Assembly: GCF_001429295.1 (NCBI RefSeq) | Contig: NZ_LMJL01000008.1 | Location: 950,422-1,014,421 of the forward strand | Direction: 5' to 3' | Length of the DNA stretch: 64,000 nt | Origin: Flavobacterium sp. Root935 | GTDB taxonomy: Bacteria > Bacteroidota > Bacteroidia > Flavobacteriales > Flavobacteriaceae | In this document: positions 41,824 to 49,960 of the stretch, one piece after another | How the letters are laid out: each line of letters opens with the position of its first letter | How positions within the stretch are numbered: the first letter of the stretch is position 1 | Notes under the pieces: generated by a model | What the model saw: only the letters and a program-made list of their open reading frames with translations | Databases searched by the model: none | Told to the model about the DNA's origin: nothing | Program-made: the position numbers and the translations under genes

Positions 41824-42108
41824 TTATACTAAATTGGGAGGTGGAGCAAATATGCTCGGAGAAATATTGTCAAGTTTTACAATATTTTCAGATATGATTG
41901 TTTTTTTCTCGATGTAAACCGGAATTATAACTTCATGCTCCAAAATTGATGGATGATGCATAACATTTTTCAGCTCTTTATGTACTTCTTCTTCAGCTAT
42001 ACTAAAAGATACAACTGTATTATTCCCTTTCTTTATCGCCTGAACAATTGTCGGGGTCGATAAGAAGGCAATAAAAATGAATAATAATATGCGAGCAACT
42101 AATTTCAT
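41824..42108 (-). CDS. small exported protein of unknown function
   Basis: The product has 94 residues. The ATG at 42108 opens a clear signal or anchor segment (MKLVARILLFIFIAFLSTPTIV), so it is preferred to one 24 nt upstream. The mature part is mixed (EEEVHKELKNVMHHPSILEH) and ends in a Pro-rich tail SIFAPPPNLV. No domain is recognised. It is common for flavobacterial genomes to hold such short exported proteins. Confidence 0.6.
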   Translation of the reverse strand: MKLVARILLFIFIAFLSTPTIVQAIKKGNNTVVSFSIAEEEVHKELKNVMHHPSILEHEVIIPVYIEKKTIISENIVKLDNISPSIFAPPPNLV

Positions 42109-42171
42109 TGAAGCAAAAATAGCGTTAAACAAATAAAATCAAAGAGATTTTTATAGAAATTTAACATAAAC

Positions 42172-42209
42172 AAAAAAGCAGAACGCAATTTTTATGCTGT
42201 TCTGCTTTT
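42172..42209 (-). terminator. terminator of dps
   Basis: On the minus strand AAAAGCAGAAC pairs with GTTCTGCTTTT and ends in a T-run, about 22 nt after the dps stop. Confidence 0.85.
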
Positions 42210-42230
42210 AAATCGTTAACAAACAATATT

Positions 42231-42710
42231 TTAAAGAGTTTCTTCTAACCAAGCATTCATCATCCAAATTGTTTTTTCCTGCTCAGCAATAAAGTCACTC
42301 ATCATAGAATTAGTACCTTCATCGTTAATTTCGTCAGATTTGTTTAGTATGTCTCTTTCAATTTTTAACAAATCTGATAACGAATGAACAATTAACTGAA
42401 CAGCTTTTTCATCATTAGAAATATTTTTTCCAACAGTTAATTTGTTATTTTTAATATAGTCATCAAAAGTGTGCAGCGGAGTTCCTCCAATTGTCAAAAC
42501 TCTTTCAGCTATCATATCAATTTTTAATTGTGCATCTGTATATAATTCTTCAAATTTTACGTGTAAATCAAAAAAACGTTTTCCTCGAATGTTCCAGTGA
42601 ATCCCTCTCAAGTTTTGATAATATACCTGAAAGTTTGATAATAATACATTCAACTCTTTTACTAATTCTTCTGATTCTTTTACAGGTAATCCTAAAATAT
42701 TTGTTTTCAT
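42231..42710 (-). CDS. dps: Dps-family DNA-protection ferritin-like protein
   Basis: This 159-residue four-helix protein forms a dodecamer, binds DNA and oxidises ferrous iron with peroxide. The inter-subunit ferroxidase residues are visible in YYQNLRGIHWNIRGKRFFDL (His, with later Asp) and HVKFEELYTDAQLKID (Glu, Asp). It is divergent from an OxyR-type regulator with 106 bp between, and has a TAAATTTG promoter on its own strand. Peroxide-induced expression through OxyR is a strong inference from this arrangement. Confidence 0.93.
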   Translation of the reverse strand: MKTNILGLPVKESEELVKELNVLLSNFQVYYQNLRGIHWNIRGKRFFDLHVKFEELYTDAQLKIDMIAERVLTIGGTPLHTFDDYIKNNKLTVGKNISNDEKAVQLIVHSLSDLLKIERDILNKSDEINDEGTNSMMSDFIAEQEKTIWMMNAWLEETL

Positions 42711-42736
42711 AATTTAATTTTTACACTAATTTACTA

Positions 42737-42744
42737 CAAATTTA
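42737..42744 (-). promoter_or_regulatory. dps -7 box
   Basis: CAAATTTA on the plus strand reads TAAATTTG on the minus strand, 27 nt before the dps ATG. It lies in the dps-oxyR divergent region, where an OxyR site would be expected. Confidence 0.55.
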
Positions 42745-42788
42745 AAGTAAGTTTCATGAATTTTATATAAATAAAAATTATATTTTCT

Positions 42789-42796
42789 TATTTTTG
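42789..42796 (+). promoter_or_regulatory. oxyR -7 box
   Basis: TATTTTTG, 20 nt before the oxyR ATG, back-to-back with the dps promoter. Confidence 0.55.
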
Positions 42797-42816
42797 CATC
42801 AAAATTTACTATCAAT

Positions 42817-43761
42817 ATGACTATAACTCAATTACAATATGTGTTAGCAGTTGCTGAGCATAAAAATTTCACTCTTGCTGCTGAAAAATGCTTTGTAACT
42901 CAGCCAACCTTGAGTATGCAGATACAAAAGATTGAAGAAGAACTTAATATATTAATTTTCGACAGAAGCAAAAAACCTATTCAACTTACTGACATTGGTC
43001 AAAAAATAGTGAACCAGGCAAAAAACATTGTAAACGAAGCCGATCGAATAAAAGACATTGTAGAGCAGCAAAAAGGTTTTATAGGAGGAGAATTCCGCTT
43101 AGGAATAATTCCAACCATTATGCCGACGCTTTTACCGATGTTTTTAAATAATTTCATCAAAAAATATCCAAAGGTAAAACTCTTAATTGAAGAGCTTAAC
43201 ACAGACGAAATTATTGTAAAGTTAAAAAACGGACATTTAGATGCTGCGATAGCTGCAACACCGTTGGAAGATGAAAAAATCAAAGAAATAGTTTTATACT
43301 TCGAACCATTTGTGGCTTATATTCCTGAGCATCATGCTAGTTTTCAAAAGCAGGAAATAGAAGTTTCTGATTTAAATTTAAATGAAATCCTTCTTTTGCA
43401 AGACGGACACTGCTTTAGAGATGGAATTCTTAATTTATGCAAAAATGGTTCCGACATCGATCAGACTAATTTTCAGATTCAAAGCGGCAGTTTTGAAACC
43501 CTGATTAAATTAGCAGACGAAGGCCTTGGCACAACGTTACTTCCGTACTTGCACACCTTAGACTTAAAAGATTCCGACAAACTGAAACTACGTAATTTTA
43601 AGGAACCAAAACCTGCTCGTGAGGTAAGTTTAATTTACCCAAAGAGCGAATTAAAAATGCAAATCATTGATGCGATCAGATCTACAATTGCCGGCGTTGT
43701 AAAAGGAGCAATTGTTTTTCAGAATGTTCAAATCATTAGTCCTTTACAAAAGAGAGCATAA
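42817..43761 (+). CDS. oxyR: OxyR-type LysR-family peroxide sensor
   Basis: The product has 314 residues. The N-terminal LysR helix-turn-helix is clear (LAVAEHKNFTLAAEKCFVTQ, then PTLSMQIQKIEEEL). The sensor domain has GHCFRDGILNLC with Cys at positions 199 and 208, the same numbers as the redox pair of E. coli OxyR. That pattern, plus the divergent dps gene, identifies it as a peroxide-responsive activator. It ends 2 nt before a strong terminator. Confidence 0.92.
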   Translation: MTITQLQYVLAVAEHKNFTLAAEKCFVTQPTLSMQIQKIEEELNILIFDRSKKPIQLTDIGQKIVNQAKNIVNEADRIKDIVEQQKGFIGGEFRLGIIPTIMPTLLPMFLNNFIKKYPKVKLLIEELNTDEIIVKLKNGHLDAAIAATPLEDEKIKEIVLYFEPFVAYIPEHHASFQKQEIEVSDLNLNEILLLQDGHCFRDGILNLCKNGSDIDQTNFQIQSGSFETLIKLADEGLGTTLLPYLHTLDLKDSDKLKLRNFKEPKPAREVSLIYPKSELKMQIIDAIRSTIAGVVKGAIVFQNVQIISPLQKRA

Positions 43762-43790
43762 AAAAAGGAGCCAATTTTGGCTCCTTTTCT
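43761..43790. terminator. terminator after oxyR
   Basis: AAAAGGAGCC pairs with GGCTCCTTTT over AATTTT at 43763-43788. Flanking A- and T-runs let it serve both strands. Confidence 0.88.
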
Positions 43791-43791
43791 C

Positions 43792-43989
43792 TTATACTTT
43801 AATTAGCTGTAGACTCTGTTTTAATTCTGGTTTTTCAATAATGAAATTTAATAACCATTCTTGCAATTGTTCCATTTCGTAAGGTAACAGTGTTTTGATA
43901 GCTTTTTCTAACTCCTTGCAGAAAAGTACCGGGTCGAAACTTACTCTTTCAAGTATTGATTTCGTGTAATCAAACATCATTTTTGACAT
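43792..43989 (-). CDS. short helical hypothetical protein
   Basis: The product has 65 residues from the ATG at 43989 (MSKMMFDYTKSILERVSFDP). The upstream in-frame ATG at 44037 would add an AT-rich stretch that looks intergenic. FDYTKSILERVSFDPVLFCK-ELEKAI is a pattern common in small Flavobacteriaceae proteins of unknown function. It is probably cytoplasmic. Function is unknown. Confidence 0.65.
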   Translation of the reverse strand: MSKMMFDYTKSILERVSFDPVLFCKELEKAIKTLLPYEMEQLQEWLLNFIIEKPELKQSLQLIKV

Positions 43990-44154
43990 AATAAAATAAG
44001 ATTTTCGGGGGTTATCTATTTTTTTAAACTCGAGCAAATTTAATCAAATATCCAACATAAATACTACTTTTAACTTATTTTTTTAAAAAATTTAGCAACG
44101 AATACGTTTTCTTAAAACATATAAATCAATCTAGAATAATTCTAAATAGTTCAT

Positions 44155-44817
44155 TTAAACCTTTTTAAAAGCTCGAAACATTTCTCTTTTCCCTGGAGGG
44201 CCTGCCAATTTTTCTACTGTAAACCCAACTTCGATCATACTTCTTTTAACAACTCCGCGCGCTGCATAAGTTACAAGAACACCGTTTGGCTTTAAACTAT
44301 TGTACATTTTCTGAAAAATTTCTGTACTCCAAAGCTCCGGTTGTACTCTATATCCGAAGGCATCAAAGTAAATCAAATCAAAAATTTCAAAGTCATTTAT
44401 TTCGTGAAAAAATTGTTTCCTTTTGGTTAACGAGAACAGATCGCAAATTTCTACCTTTTTATCCCATTCAGTTTTATGCATTTTTTCAAAAATGTTCTCA
44501 AATTCCAATGCTTCCAGCTCTTCGGCATAATTCATCTCCAGAATTTCATTTGCATCAACGGGATAAGCTTCTACTCCAACGTAATCAATATTCTGTTTTT
44601 TACGGACAGCTTCTAAAAAAGTAATAAAGGCATTTAAACCTGTTCCAAAACCTATTTCTAATATACTTATTGGCTGTTCAAATAAATCAAGTCCGTTTTT
44701 AATAAATACATGTTTAGCTTCTTGAATTGCACCATGTTTTGAATGGTAACATTCATCCCATTCTGGCAAACGAATTGTAGTTGAGCCGTCTAGCGTTTTA
44801 ATTATTTCCCTTTTCAT
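44155..44817 (-). CDS. mnmD: tRNA (mnm5s2U34) methyltransferase MnmD
   Basis: The product has 220 residues. It uses SAM to methylate the aminomethyl group on wobble uridine 34 of certain tRNAs, including those for Lys, Glu and Gln. It equals the N-terminal half of E. coli MnmC, without the oxidase domain. ILEIGFGTGLNAFI is the SAM-binding loop, DLIYFDAFGYRVQPELWS the active-site region, and LVTYAARGVVKRSMIEVGF, followed by KLAGPPGKREM, the C-terminal signature. Both are strong matches. It is a single gene. Confidence 0.9.
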   Translation of the reverse strand: MKREIIKTLDGSTTIRLPEWDECYHSKHGAIQEAKHVFIKNGLDLFEQPISILEIGFGTGLNAFITFLEAVRKKQNIDYVGVEAYPVDANEILEMNYAEELEALEFENIFEKMHKTEWDKKVEICDLFSLTKRKQFFHEINDFEIFDLIYFDAFGYRVQPELWSTEIFQKMYNSLKPNGVLVTYAARGVVKRSMIEVGFTVEKLAGPPGKREMFRAFKKV

Positions 44818-45121
44818 TTTTTCGAAATTTGTAATAGCTTTTTATTGATTTTCAAGCCATTTTAATATTCAAAATTAGTCAAAACTAATGCGTAAAGCCT
44901 TAAAAATCGATAGTTTTTTCATAAAATCTTTATAAAAACGAATTAAATATTTGAGTTTATTATAGGATAAATAAATCTCAATCAAAAGCAGTAAATAATG
45001 AATTTTCACTAAGCTTTTTACATTATTTTACTTAATTTTGCATTCAATAAATTCTATTTTACATGATATCATCACGTTAGATTCTCGACCGTGAAATATC
45101 TCACAAAAAACTTACATAACT
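44818..45121. other. intergenic region with ilvE leader
   Basis: This 304-bp gap holds the mnmD upstream region and a TAATTTTG box at 45033-45040, giving ilvE a leader of about 75 nt. No leader peptide rich in branched-chain residues, riboswitch or terminator-like hairpin was found in it. Confidence 0.5.
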
Positions 45122-46192
45122 ATGAGTACAACTCAAACAAGCAAAATTGAAATCATAAAAGCTACTTCTACAAAAATAAACGAAGTAGATTTTGACAACT
45201 TAAGTTTTGGTGCTGTATTTACAGACCATTTATTCGAATGCGATTTTAAAAACGGACAATGGCAAAATCCTGTCATTAAACCTTATGCTCCTATTTTGAT
45301 GGATCCATCTTCAAAAGTCTTCCATTATGGTCAAGCTATTTTTGAAGGAATGAAAGCTTATAAAGATGACAATAATGATGTTTGGTTGTTTAGACCGGAT
45401 GAAAACTACAAACGTTTTAATAGTTCTGCAGTAAGAATGGCAATGCCAGAAATTCCAGAATCTATTTTTATGGATGGTTTAAATGAATTATTGAAATTAG
45501 ACAAAGACTGGATTCAGAGAGGAAACGGAGCAAGTATGTATATCCGTCCGTTTATGATTGCTACAGGACCTGGAGTTATCGCCAATCCTTCTGACGAATA
45601 TAAATTCATGATTTTACTTTCTCCTGCAAAAGCTTATTACGGAGGTGAAGTAAAAGTAATTATTGCTGAACATTACAGTAGAGCTGCAAATGGCGGAATT
45701 GGTGCCGCGAAAGCTGCTGGAAATTACGCTGCGCAATTTTACCCAACTAACTTGGCAAACAAAGATGGTTTTCAACAAGTTATCTGGACTGATGATGCAA
45801 CGCACACAAAATTAGAAGAAGCTGGAACAATGAACGTTTTCTTCAGAATCAACGATACTTTATTGACTGCTCCAACAAGCGAAAGAATTTTGGATGGTGT
45901 TACTAGAAAAAGTTTGATCGCAATGGCTGAAAAAGAAGGTCTTAAAGTAGAAGTTCGTCCAGTAATTGTTTCAGAATTAGTTGAAGCTGCTAAAAACGGA
46001 TCTTTAAAAGAAATTTTTGGAGCTGGAACTGCTGCAGTTATCAGCGTAATTAAAGGCTTCTCTTATCAAGATGAATATTATGAAATGGCTCCAATCGAGA
46101 ATTCATACGCTTCTTTCTTAAAAGAAAAACTAACAAGTCTTCAAAACAAACTTTCTGAAGACACTTACGGATGGACAGTTAAAGTTCAATAA
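45122..46192 (+). CDS. ilvE: branched-chain amino acid aminotransferase
   Basis: This 356-residue PLP enzyme makes Leu, Ile and Val from their keto acids, with glutamate as donor. VFHYGQAIFEGMKAYKDDN, MYIRPFMIATGP and GGIGAAKAAGNYAAQ are all visible. In the last, Lys of AAKAAGNY is the PLP-binding residue. LEEAGTMNVFFRI and EIFGAGTAAVISV are the class IV signatures of the BCAT type II group. It is a single gene with its own promoter and a terminator. Confidence 0.95.
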   Translation: MSTTQTSKIEIIKATSTKINEVDFDNLSFGAVFTDHLFECDFKNGQWQNPVIKPYAPILMDPSSKVFHYGQAIFEGMKAYKDDNNDVWLFRPDENYKRFNSSAVRMAMPEIPESIFMDGLNELLKLDKDWIQRGNGASMYIRPFMIATGPGVIANPSDEYKFMILLSPAKAYYGGEVKVIIAEHYSRAANGGIGAAKAAGNYAAQFYPTNLANKDGFQQVIWTDDATHTKLEEAGTMNVFFRINDTLLTAPTSERILDGVTRKSLIAMAEKEGLKVEVRPVIVSELVEAAKNGSLKEIFGAGTAAVISVIKGFSYQDEYYEMAPIENSYASFLKEKLTSLQNKLSEDTYGWTVKVQ

Positions 46193-46213
46193 TCAAAAGA
46201 TATTTATAAAAAC

Positions 46214-46255
46214 AAACCCGACAAATTTTAAAAAATCTGTCGGGTTTTGTATTTT
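46214..46255 (+). terminator. terminator of ilvE
   Basis: AAACCCGACA (46214-46223) pairs with TGTCGGGTTT (46238-46247), followed by TTGTATTTT. Confidence 0.85.
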
Positions 46256-46294
46256 ACTCTATTATCGTATAACTATTTAAACGCAATATTGTTA

Positions 46295-46315
46295 TTTCTC
46301 CTTCGTCGAAATGAC
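46295..46315. repeat. solo arm of the GTCATTTCGA element
   Basis: TTTCTCCTTCGTCGAAATGA matches one terminal arm of the elements at 20911 and 32372, with no partner arm nearby. Confidence 0.6.
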
Positions 46316-46338
46316 ACTCAAATAGCACAGCGATTTTT

Positions 46339-46719
46339 TTACAAAAGCTTCGAAAAATCAGGTTTAAAATAATTTGGACCTTTCATTACCTTACCGTCTT
46401 CACGATAAATTGGTTTCCCATCTTCGCCAAGCTTACTCATATTACTACGCTGAATTTCATCAAAAACAGCTTCAATTTTATCCTGAAGCCCGTGTTCTAT
46501 AATTGTACCGCACAAAATATACATCATATCTCCTAGCGCATCTGCAATTTCAACTAAATCATTATTTTGAACTGCCTCATAATATTCTTCATTTTCCTCT
46601 TTCATTAAATTGTAACGAAGTAATTTTTTCTCAGCTCCAACATCGGCAATTGGTGTTGCGCTGTGGCCAATTTTAAAAGCGGTGTGAAATTCAGTTACGG
46701 CGTCAAGTTGTTTTTTCAT
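46339..46719 (-). CDS. MazG-like nucleoside triphosphate pyrophosphohydrolase
   Basis: The product has 126 residues. Helical metal-binding motifs are visible in KEENEEYYEAVQNNDLVEIA, followed by DALGDMMYILCG. These give the E-E-x-x-E plus E-x-x-D pattern of all-alpha NTP pyrophosphatases, which remove abnormal or excess nucleotides. The C-terminus (IYREDGKVMKGPNYFKPDF) matches the phosphoribosyl-ATP-pyrophosphohydrolase-like phage/bacterial branch. Substrate is uncertain. Confidence 0.82.
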   Translation of the reverse strand: MKKQLDAVTEFHTAFKIGHSATPIADVGAEKKLLRYNLMKEENEEYYEAVQNNDLVEIADALGDMMYILCGTIIEHGLQDKIEAVFDEIQRSNMSKLGEDGKPIYREDGKVMKGPNYFKPDFSKLL

Positions 46720-46825
46720 ATAGTTGTTTCTTTTTTTTGCTAATTTAAGGTACTTCGATATAAATCTAGCAATAAAACTGAATTAAATCAAAAGGCAATT
46801 TAGCAGCAAATCGTCTGCAATTCTC

Positions 46826-46833
46826 TAAATTTG
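46826..46833 (+). promoter_or_regulatory. -7 box for the 62-residue gene
   Basis: TAAATTTG, 20 nt before the ATG at 46854. Confidence 0.5.
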
Positions 46834-46853
46834 CCAAAAATAATTTTAAAGCT

Positions 46854-47042
46854 ATGTTTAGTCAAGGACAATTAATATTTGGGGTGTGTTTTTTTATTGC
46901 TTTTGTAATCGTAATGATATTTGCTTATCGAAAAGATTTAGCATTACATAAAATCTTTTACAAAGGAAATTATAAAGTATTACTTGTTTTTTTACTATTC
47001 ATCGCAATTTTATTTTTGATTAAAATTTTCTTTAAAAGATAA
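46854..47042 (+). CDS. small two-helix membrane protein
   Basis: The product has 62 residues. Two hydrophobic segments (about 6-24, LIFGVCFFIAFVIVMIFAY, and 41-58, YKVLLVFLLFIAILFLIKIF) flank a basic loop RKDLALHKIFYKGN. The ending KIFFKR places the C-terminus in the cytoplasm by the positive-inside rule. A good -7 box precedes it. Function is unknown. Confidence 0.68.
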   Translation: MFSQGQLIFGVCFFIAFVIVMIFAYRKDLALHKIFYKGNYKVLLVFLLFIAILFLIKIFFKR

Positions 47043-47173
47043 TTATCTTCAAATTTAAAAGGGTCTTTTTTCGATAAAAAAGTATATCACAGCAAAATAA
47101 AACCTAATAATTATTGGTTATTAGTAAGACTCACAATAAAATTTATAACTTTACGAAACCAAACAATCTACCA

Positions 47174-48328
47174 ATGAAAATTCTTAAGTATTTATTTCTT
47201 TTTGCGTTATTAAGTCTTGTTGCCCTTACCGTTTTTGTTGCTACACAAAAAGGAATTTTTGATGTAGAAAGAAGCAAAGTAATCAATTCGCCTCGTGCAA
47301 CGGTTTACAATTATCTTAATGATTTTAGAAATTACGAAGATTTTGAATCTTGGTCGGTTGAAGATCCTTCAATACAAATGACTTTTCCGAACAAAACAAG
47401 CGGAAGCGGGGCTTCTTTTTATTGGGACGGGGTTGAAGGAAAAGGAAATGCAATCATCTTGAAAACAAAAGATGGTGAAAGCATTGAGCAAAAAATGAAA
47501 TATGAAGGTACAGAAGCAGATGTGAGCTGGACTTTAAAAGATACCTTGAACGGAAAAACTAAAGTTACCTGGAAAGGAAAAGGAACTATGAGTTTTCTTT
47601 TCAAAATCTACACTGCATTACATGGAGGTTCTGACAGAGTTATTGGTACTATTTATGAAAAAAGTTTAGCCAATATTGATAAAAACCTTGATTACGAAAC
47701 AAAAACTTATGCTGTTAAAGTTGATGGATTGGTTAAAAAAACTGAAACTCCATATATAAAACAAACTTTTACAAGTGAGATAGAAAAAGTAAACAAAAAT
47801 GCCCGAATTGTAATTCCGAAGCTTATTCACTTTAGCGAAACAAACGGATTATCTGCAAGCGGAAAGCCTTTTATTATTTATCATACGTACGACACTAAAA
47901 CAGGTTTAGCTAAAATCTCTATCTGTTTACCTATTAATAAAGAAATTTCTATTAGTTCTGGAAGTGACATTCTTTCTGGAAAACTTAACGGATTCGATGC
48001 TGTAAAAACTACGCTTACCGGAGATTATTCTCATAGAAATGAAGCTATTGCCAAAACAACAGCTTTTATAAACAAAGAAAAGATTACTCCAGAATTAAGC
48101 TGGTCGCATCTTGAAATTTGGACACTAAGTAAATTGGATGTTAAAGGCTCGTCTAAATTAGTTACTGAAATTTATTTCCCAGTTAAACCTAAAGTAGAAG
48201 AACCTGTAGTAACTACACCAGTTTATTCACCAGAAACCCAAGCGGAACCAGCACAGAAAAAACCTGCTGCTACTCCAGCCCCAGCTGCAACAACTCCTGC
48301 TAAAGAAGAAGAACAGTCAGAATTCTAA
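47174..48328 (+). CDS. SRPBCC/polyketide cyclase-like protein with membrane anchor
   Basis: The product has 384 residues from the ATG at 47174, which starts with a membrane anchor or signal (MKILKYLFLFALLSLVALTV); the in-frame ATG 60 nt earlier is rejected. A START-like SRPBCC domain follows (about 30-175: VINSPRATVYNYLNDFRNYE). A GyrI-like effector-binding region lies at about 210-350. The tail is rich in Pro/Ala/Thr (AQKKPAATPAPAATTPAKEE). The domain architecture occurs in other Flavobacteriaceae. The ligand is unknown. Confidence 0.78.
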   Translation: MKILKYLFLFALLSLVALTVFVATQKGIFDVERSKVINSPRATVYNYLNDFRNYEDFESWSVEDPSIQMTFPNKTSGSGASFYWDGVEGKGNAIILKTKDGESIEQKMKYEGTEADVSWTLKDTLNGKTKVTWKGKGTMSFLFKIYTALHGGSDRVIGTIYEKSLANIDKNLDYETKTYAVKVDGLVKKTETPYIKQTFTSEIEKVNKNARIVIPKLIHFSETNGLSASGKPFIIYHTYDTKTGLAKISICLPINKEISISSGSDILSGKLNGFDAVKTTLTGDYSHRNEAIAKTTAFINKEKITPELSWSHLEIWTLSKLDVKGSSKLVTEIYFPVKPKVEEPVVTTPVYSPETQAEPAQKKPAATPAPAATTPAKEEEQSEF

Positions 48329-48343
48329 ACTTTAGGTTCACTC

Positions 48344-48357
48344 ATTAAACCTTTTGT
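48344..48357 (+). promoter_or_regulatory. ATTAAACCTTTTGT motif before the ECF sigma gene
   Basis: This 14-mer occurs again at 48944-48957, before the next gene. The AACC core is like -35 elements used by ECF sigma factors. Autoregulation by the encoded sigma factor is a possible reading. Confidence 0.45.
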
Positions 48358-48405
48358 TTTAAATTCAGTCTAAGTTATATTAAGAAGGTTTACAAAACAA
48401 AAAGT

Positions 48406-48948
48406 TTGATAGACGAAAAGGAATTTATAAAACAATTATTAAACCCTGAAACGCAAAATGCTGCGTTTCAAAAACTCCTATCTGATTATCAGAGACCTTT
48501 GTATTCTCATATTCGAAACATAGTTTTGAATCATGATGATGCCGATGATGTCTTGCAGAATACTTTTGTAAAAGTCTTTCAATATCTTAAAAACTTTAAA
48601 GGTGAAAGTAAACTTTTTTCATGGATGTATCGTATTGCTACAAACGAAGCTTTGACTTTTTTATCTCAAAAAGCAAAATTAAGCGGTATTTCATCCGAAG
48701 ATCTGCAGAATAAAACAATTGACAACCTAAAAGCAGATCTTTATTTTGATGGGGATGAAATTCAAATCAAACTTCAAAAAGCAATTGTAACACTTCCAGA
48801 AAAACAACAGCTGGTTTTCAAAATGAAATATTTTGAAGAATTAAAATATGAAGAAATAGCAGAAATATTAGGTACTTCTGTGGGAGCTTTGAAGGCGTCT
48901 TATCATCATGCAGTAAAAAAAATCGAATTATATGTTACATCAAATTAA
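48406..48948 (+). CDS. ECF-type RNA polymerase sigma factor
   Basis: The product has 180 residues. Region 2 (HIRNIVLNHDDADDVLQNTF, then VKVFQYL and FSWMYRIATNEAL) and region 4 (LPEKQQLVFKMKYFEELKYE, then EIAEILGTSVGALKASYHHA) are clear. There is no ATG at the natural start: TTG at 48406 is chosen because it precedes IDEKEFIKQLL, the usual N-terminus. Two exported-type genes follow within 40 bp each, probably encoding its regulator and a target. The signal sensed is unknown. Confidence 0.9.
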   Translation: MIDEKEFIKQLLNPETQNAAFQKLLSDYQRPLYSHIRNIVLNHDDADDVLQNTFVKVFQYLKNFKGESKLFSWMYRIATNEALTFLSQKAKLSGISSEDLQNKTIDNLKADLYFDGDEIQIKLQKAIVTLPEKQQLVFKMKYFEELKYEEIAEILGTSVGALKASYHHAVKKIELYVTSN

Positions 48949-48957
48949 ACCTTTTGT
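48944..48957 (+). promoter_or_regulatory. second ATTAAACCTTTTGT motif
   Basis: It is identical to 48344-48357, overlaps the sigma gene's stop, and lies 25 nt before the next ATG. Confidence 0.45.
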
Positions 48958-48981
48958 AACTAAAACTATCTTATAGGTATT

Positions 48982-49401
48982 ATGAAAACATTTAAATTAG
49001 AAAACGAACCAAAAATAAAATCTGGATTTAAAACTCCAGAGCATTATTTTGATGATTTTTCAGAGAAAGTTTTACAGCAATTAAACGAAAAAGAAGTAAA
49101 AGTAATTCCTTTTTACAAACGTAAAAAAACATTCTCTCTAGTAGCGGCAGTGGTAGTAGGTTTTGCCTTAATGATTCCAATTGTGAACAATTATAGAGCA
49201 ACATCAAATGATCTTGACGAAGCTACTTTAGAAACCTATTTATCGTATCAATCTAATTTGAATCAATACGATTTAATTCAAAAATTAGATGACAGCGATA
49301 TAGAAAAAATAAACAATGACATTACTTTGGAAGATGAAACGATAGAAGATATTTTATCGACCAGTCCGAACATAGAACATTTAATTTCAGAACAAAACTA
49401 A
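48982..49401 (+). CDS. single-pass membrane protein, candidate anti-sigma factor
   Basis: The product has 139 residues. The N-terminal 45 residues are cytoplasmic-like (KSGFKTPEHYFDDFSEKVLQ). One membrane helix follows (about 53-70, FSLVAAVVVGFALMIPIV), and then an acidic periplasmic tail. The topology and position directly after an ECF sigma gene fit an anti-sigma factor, but no ZAS-type Cys/His motif is present. The role is inferred from context only. Confidence 0.65.
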   Translation: MKTFKLENEPKIKSGFKTPEHYFDDFSEKVLQQLNEKEVKVIPFYKRKKTFSLVAAVVVGFALMIPIVNNYRATSNDLDEATLETYLSYQSNLNQYDLIQKLDDSDIEKINNDITLEDETIEDILSTSPNIEHLISEQN

Positions 49402-49424
49402 ATTAAACTTAACTCAACTTAACA

Positions 49425-49883
49425 ATGAAAATAAAAAATATTTTACCGCTTCTGCTCTTTCTGACCAGTTTTTCATTTTTTGCACAAAATGGAAAAATTG
49501 ACGAAAAGCGTGAAAAAATTAAAGCTTTTAAGGTTTCTTTTTTGACAACAGAATTAGAGCTGACTTCTACAGAAGCCGAAAAATTCTGGCCAATTTACAA
49601 TGCTTACGACGACAAGCAATTCGACTTAAAGCATTTGAAAATGAAAACTTATCTGCGAAAATTAAATGATGACAACATCAATAATCTTTCAGATAAAGAT
49701 GCAGTAACATTACTATCGCAAATAGAAAGTACAGATAAGGAATTGTATGTACTTCGAGAAAAATATATGACAAGCTTAAAGAAAGTGCTTTCAGCAAAAA
49801 AAATACTAAAGCTTAAAAAATCTGAAGACGACTTTAATCGAAAATTACTACAGCAATATAGAGATAAAGCTGGTAAAGATTAA
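49425..49883 (+). CDS. periplasmic helical protein of the LTxxExxxFWPxY type
   Basis: The product has 152 residues with a signal peptide (MKIKNILPLLLFLTSFSFFA). TELELTSTEAEKFWPIYNAY is the mark of a Bacteroidota family of Spy/CpxP-like helical periplasmic proteins often encoded after an ECF sigma and membrane protein. It may bind unfolded protein or metals and take part in envelope stress sensing. The start is 23 bp after the preceding gene, consistent with one operon. Confidence 0.72.
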   Translation: MKIKNILPLLLFLTSFSFFAQNGKIDEKREKIKAFKVSFLTTELELTSTEAEKFWPIYNAYDDKQFDLKHLKMKTYLRKLNDDNINNLSDKDAVTLLSQIESTDKELYVLREKYMTSLKKVLSAKKILKLKKSEDDFNRKLLQQYRDKAGKD

Positions 49884-49906
49884 ATTCAAATACGAAACAA
49901 CAGTGA

Positions 49907-49960
49907 TAAGGACCCTATATAATAATACTTACTTTATTATTTAGGGTTCTTATTTTTTTA
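49907..49960. terminator. long hairpin terminator of the sigma operon
   Basis: AAGGACCCTA and downstream TAGGGTTCTT pair, with flanking TATAATAATA/TATTATTTA, and end in a T-run. The convergent gene at 49958 may share it. Confidence 0.75.

Noticed and set aside
44818..45121. T-box or attenuator leader of ilvE
   Set aside because: No T-box sequence, no leader peptide rich in Ile/Leu/Val and no terminator hairpin before the start.
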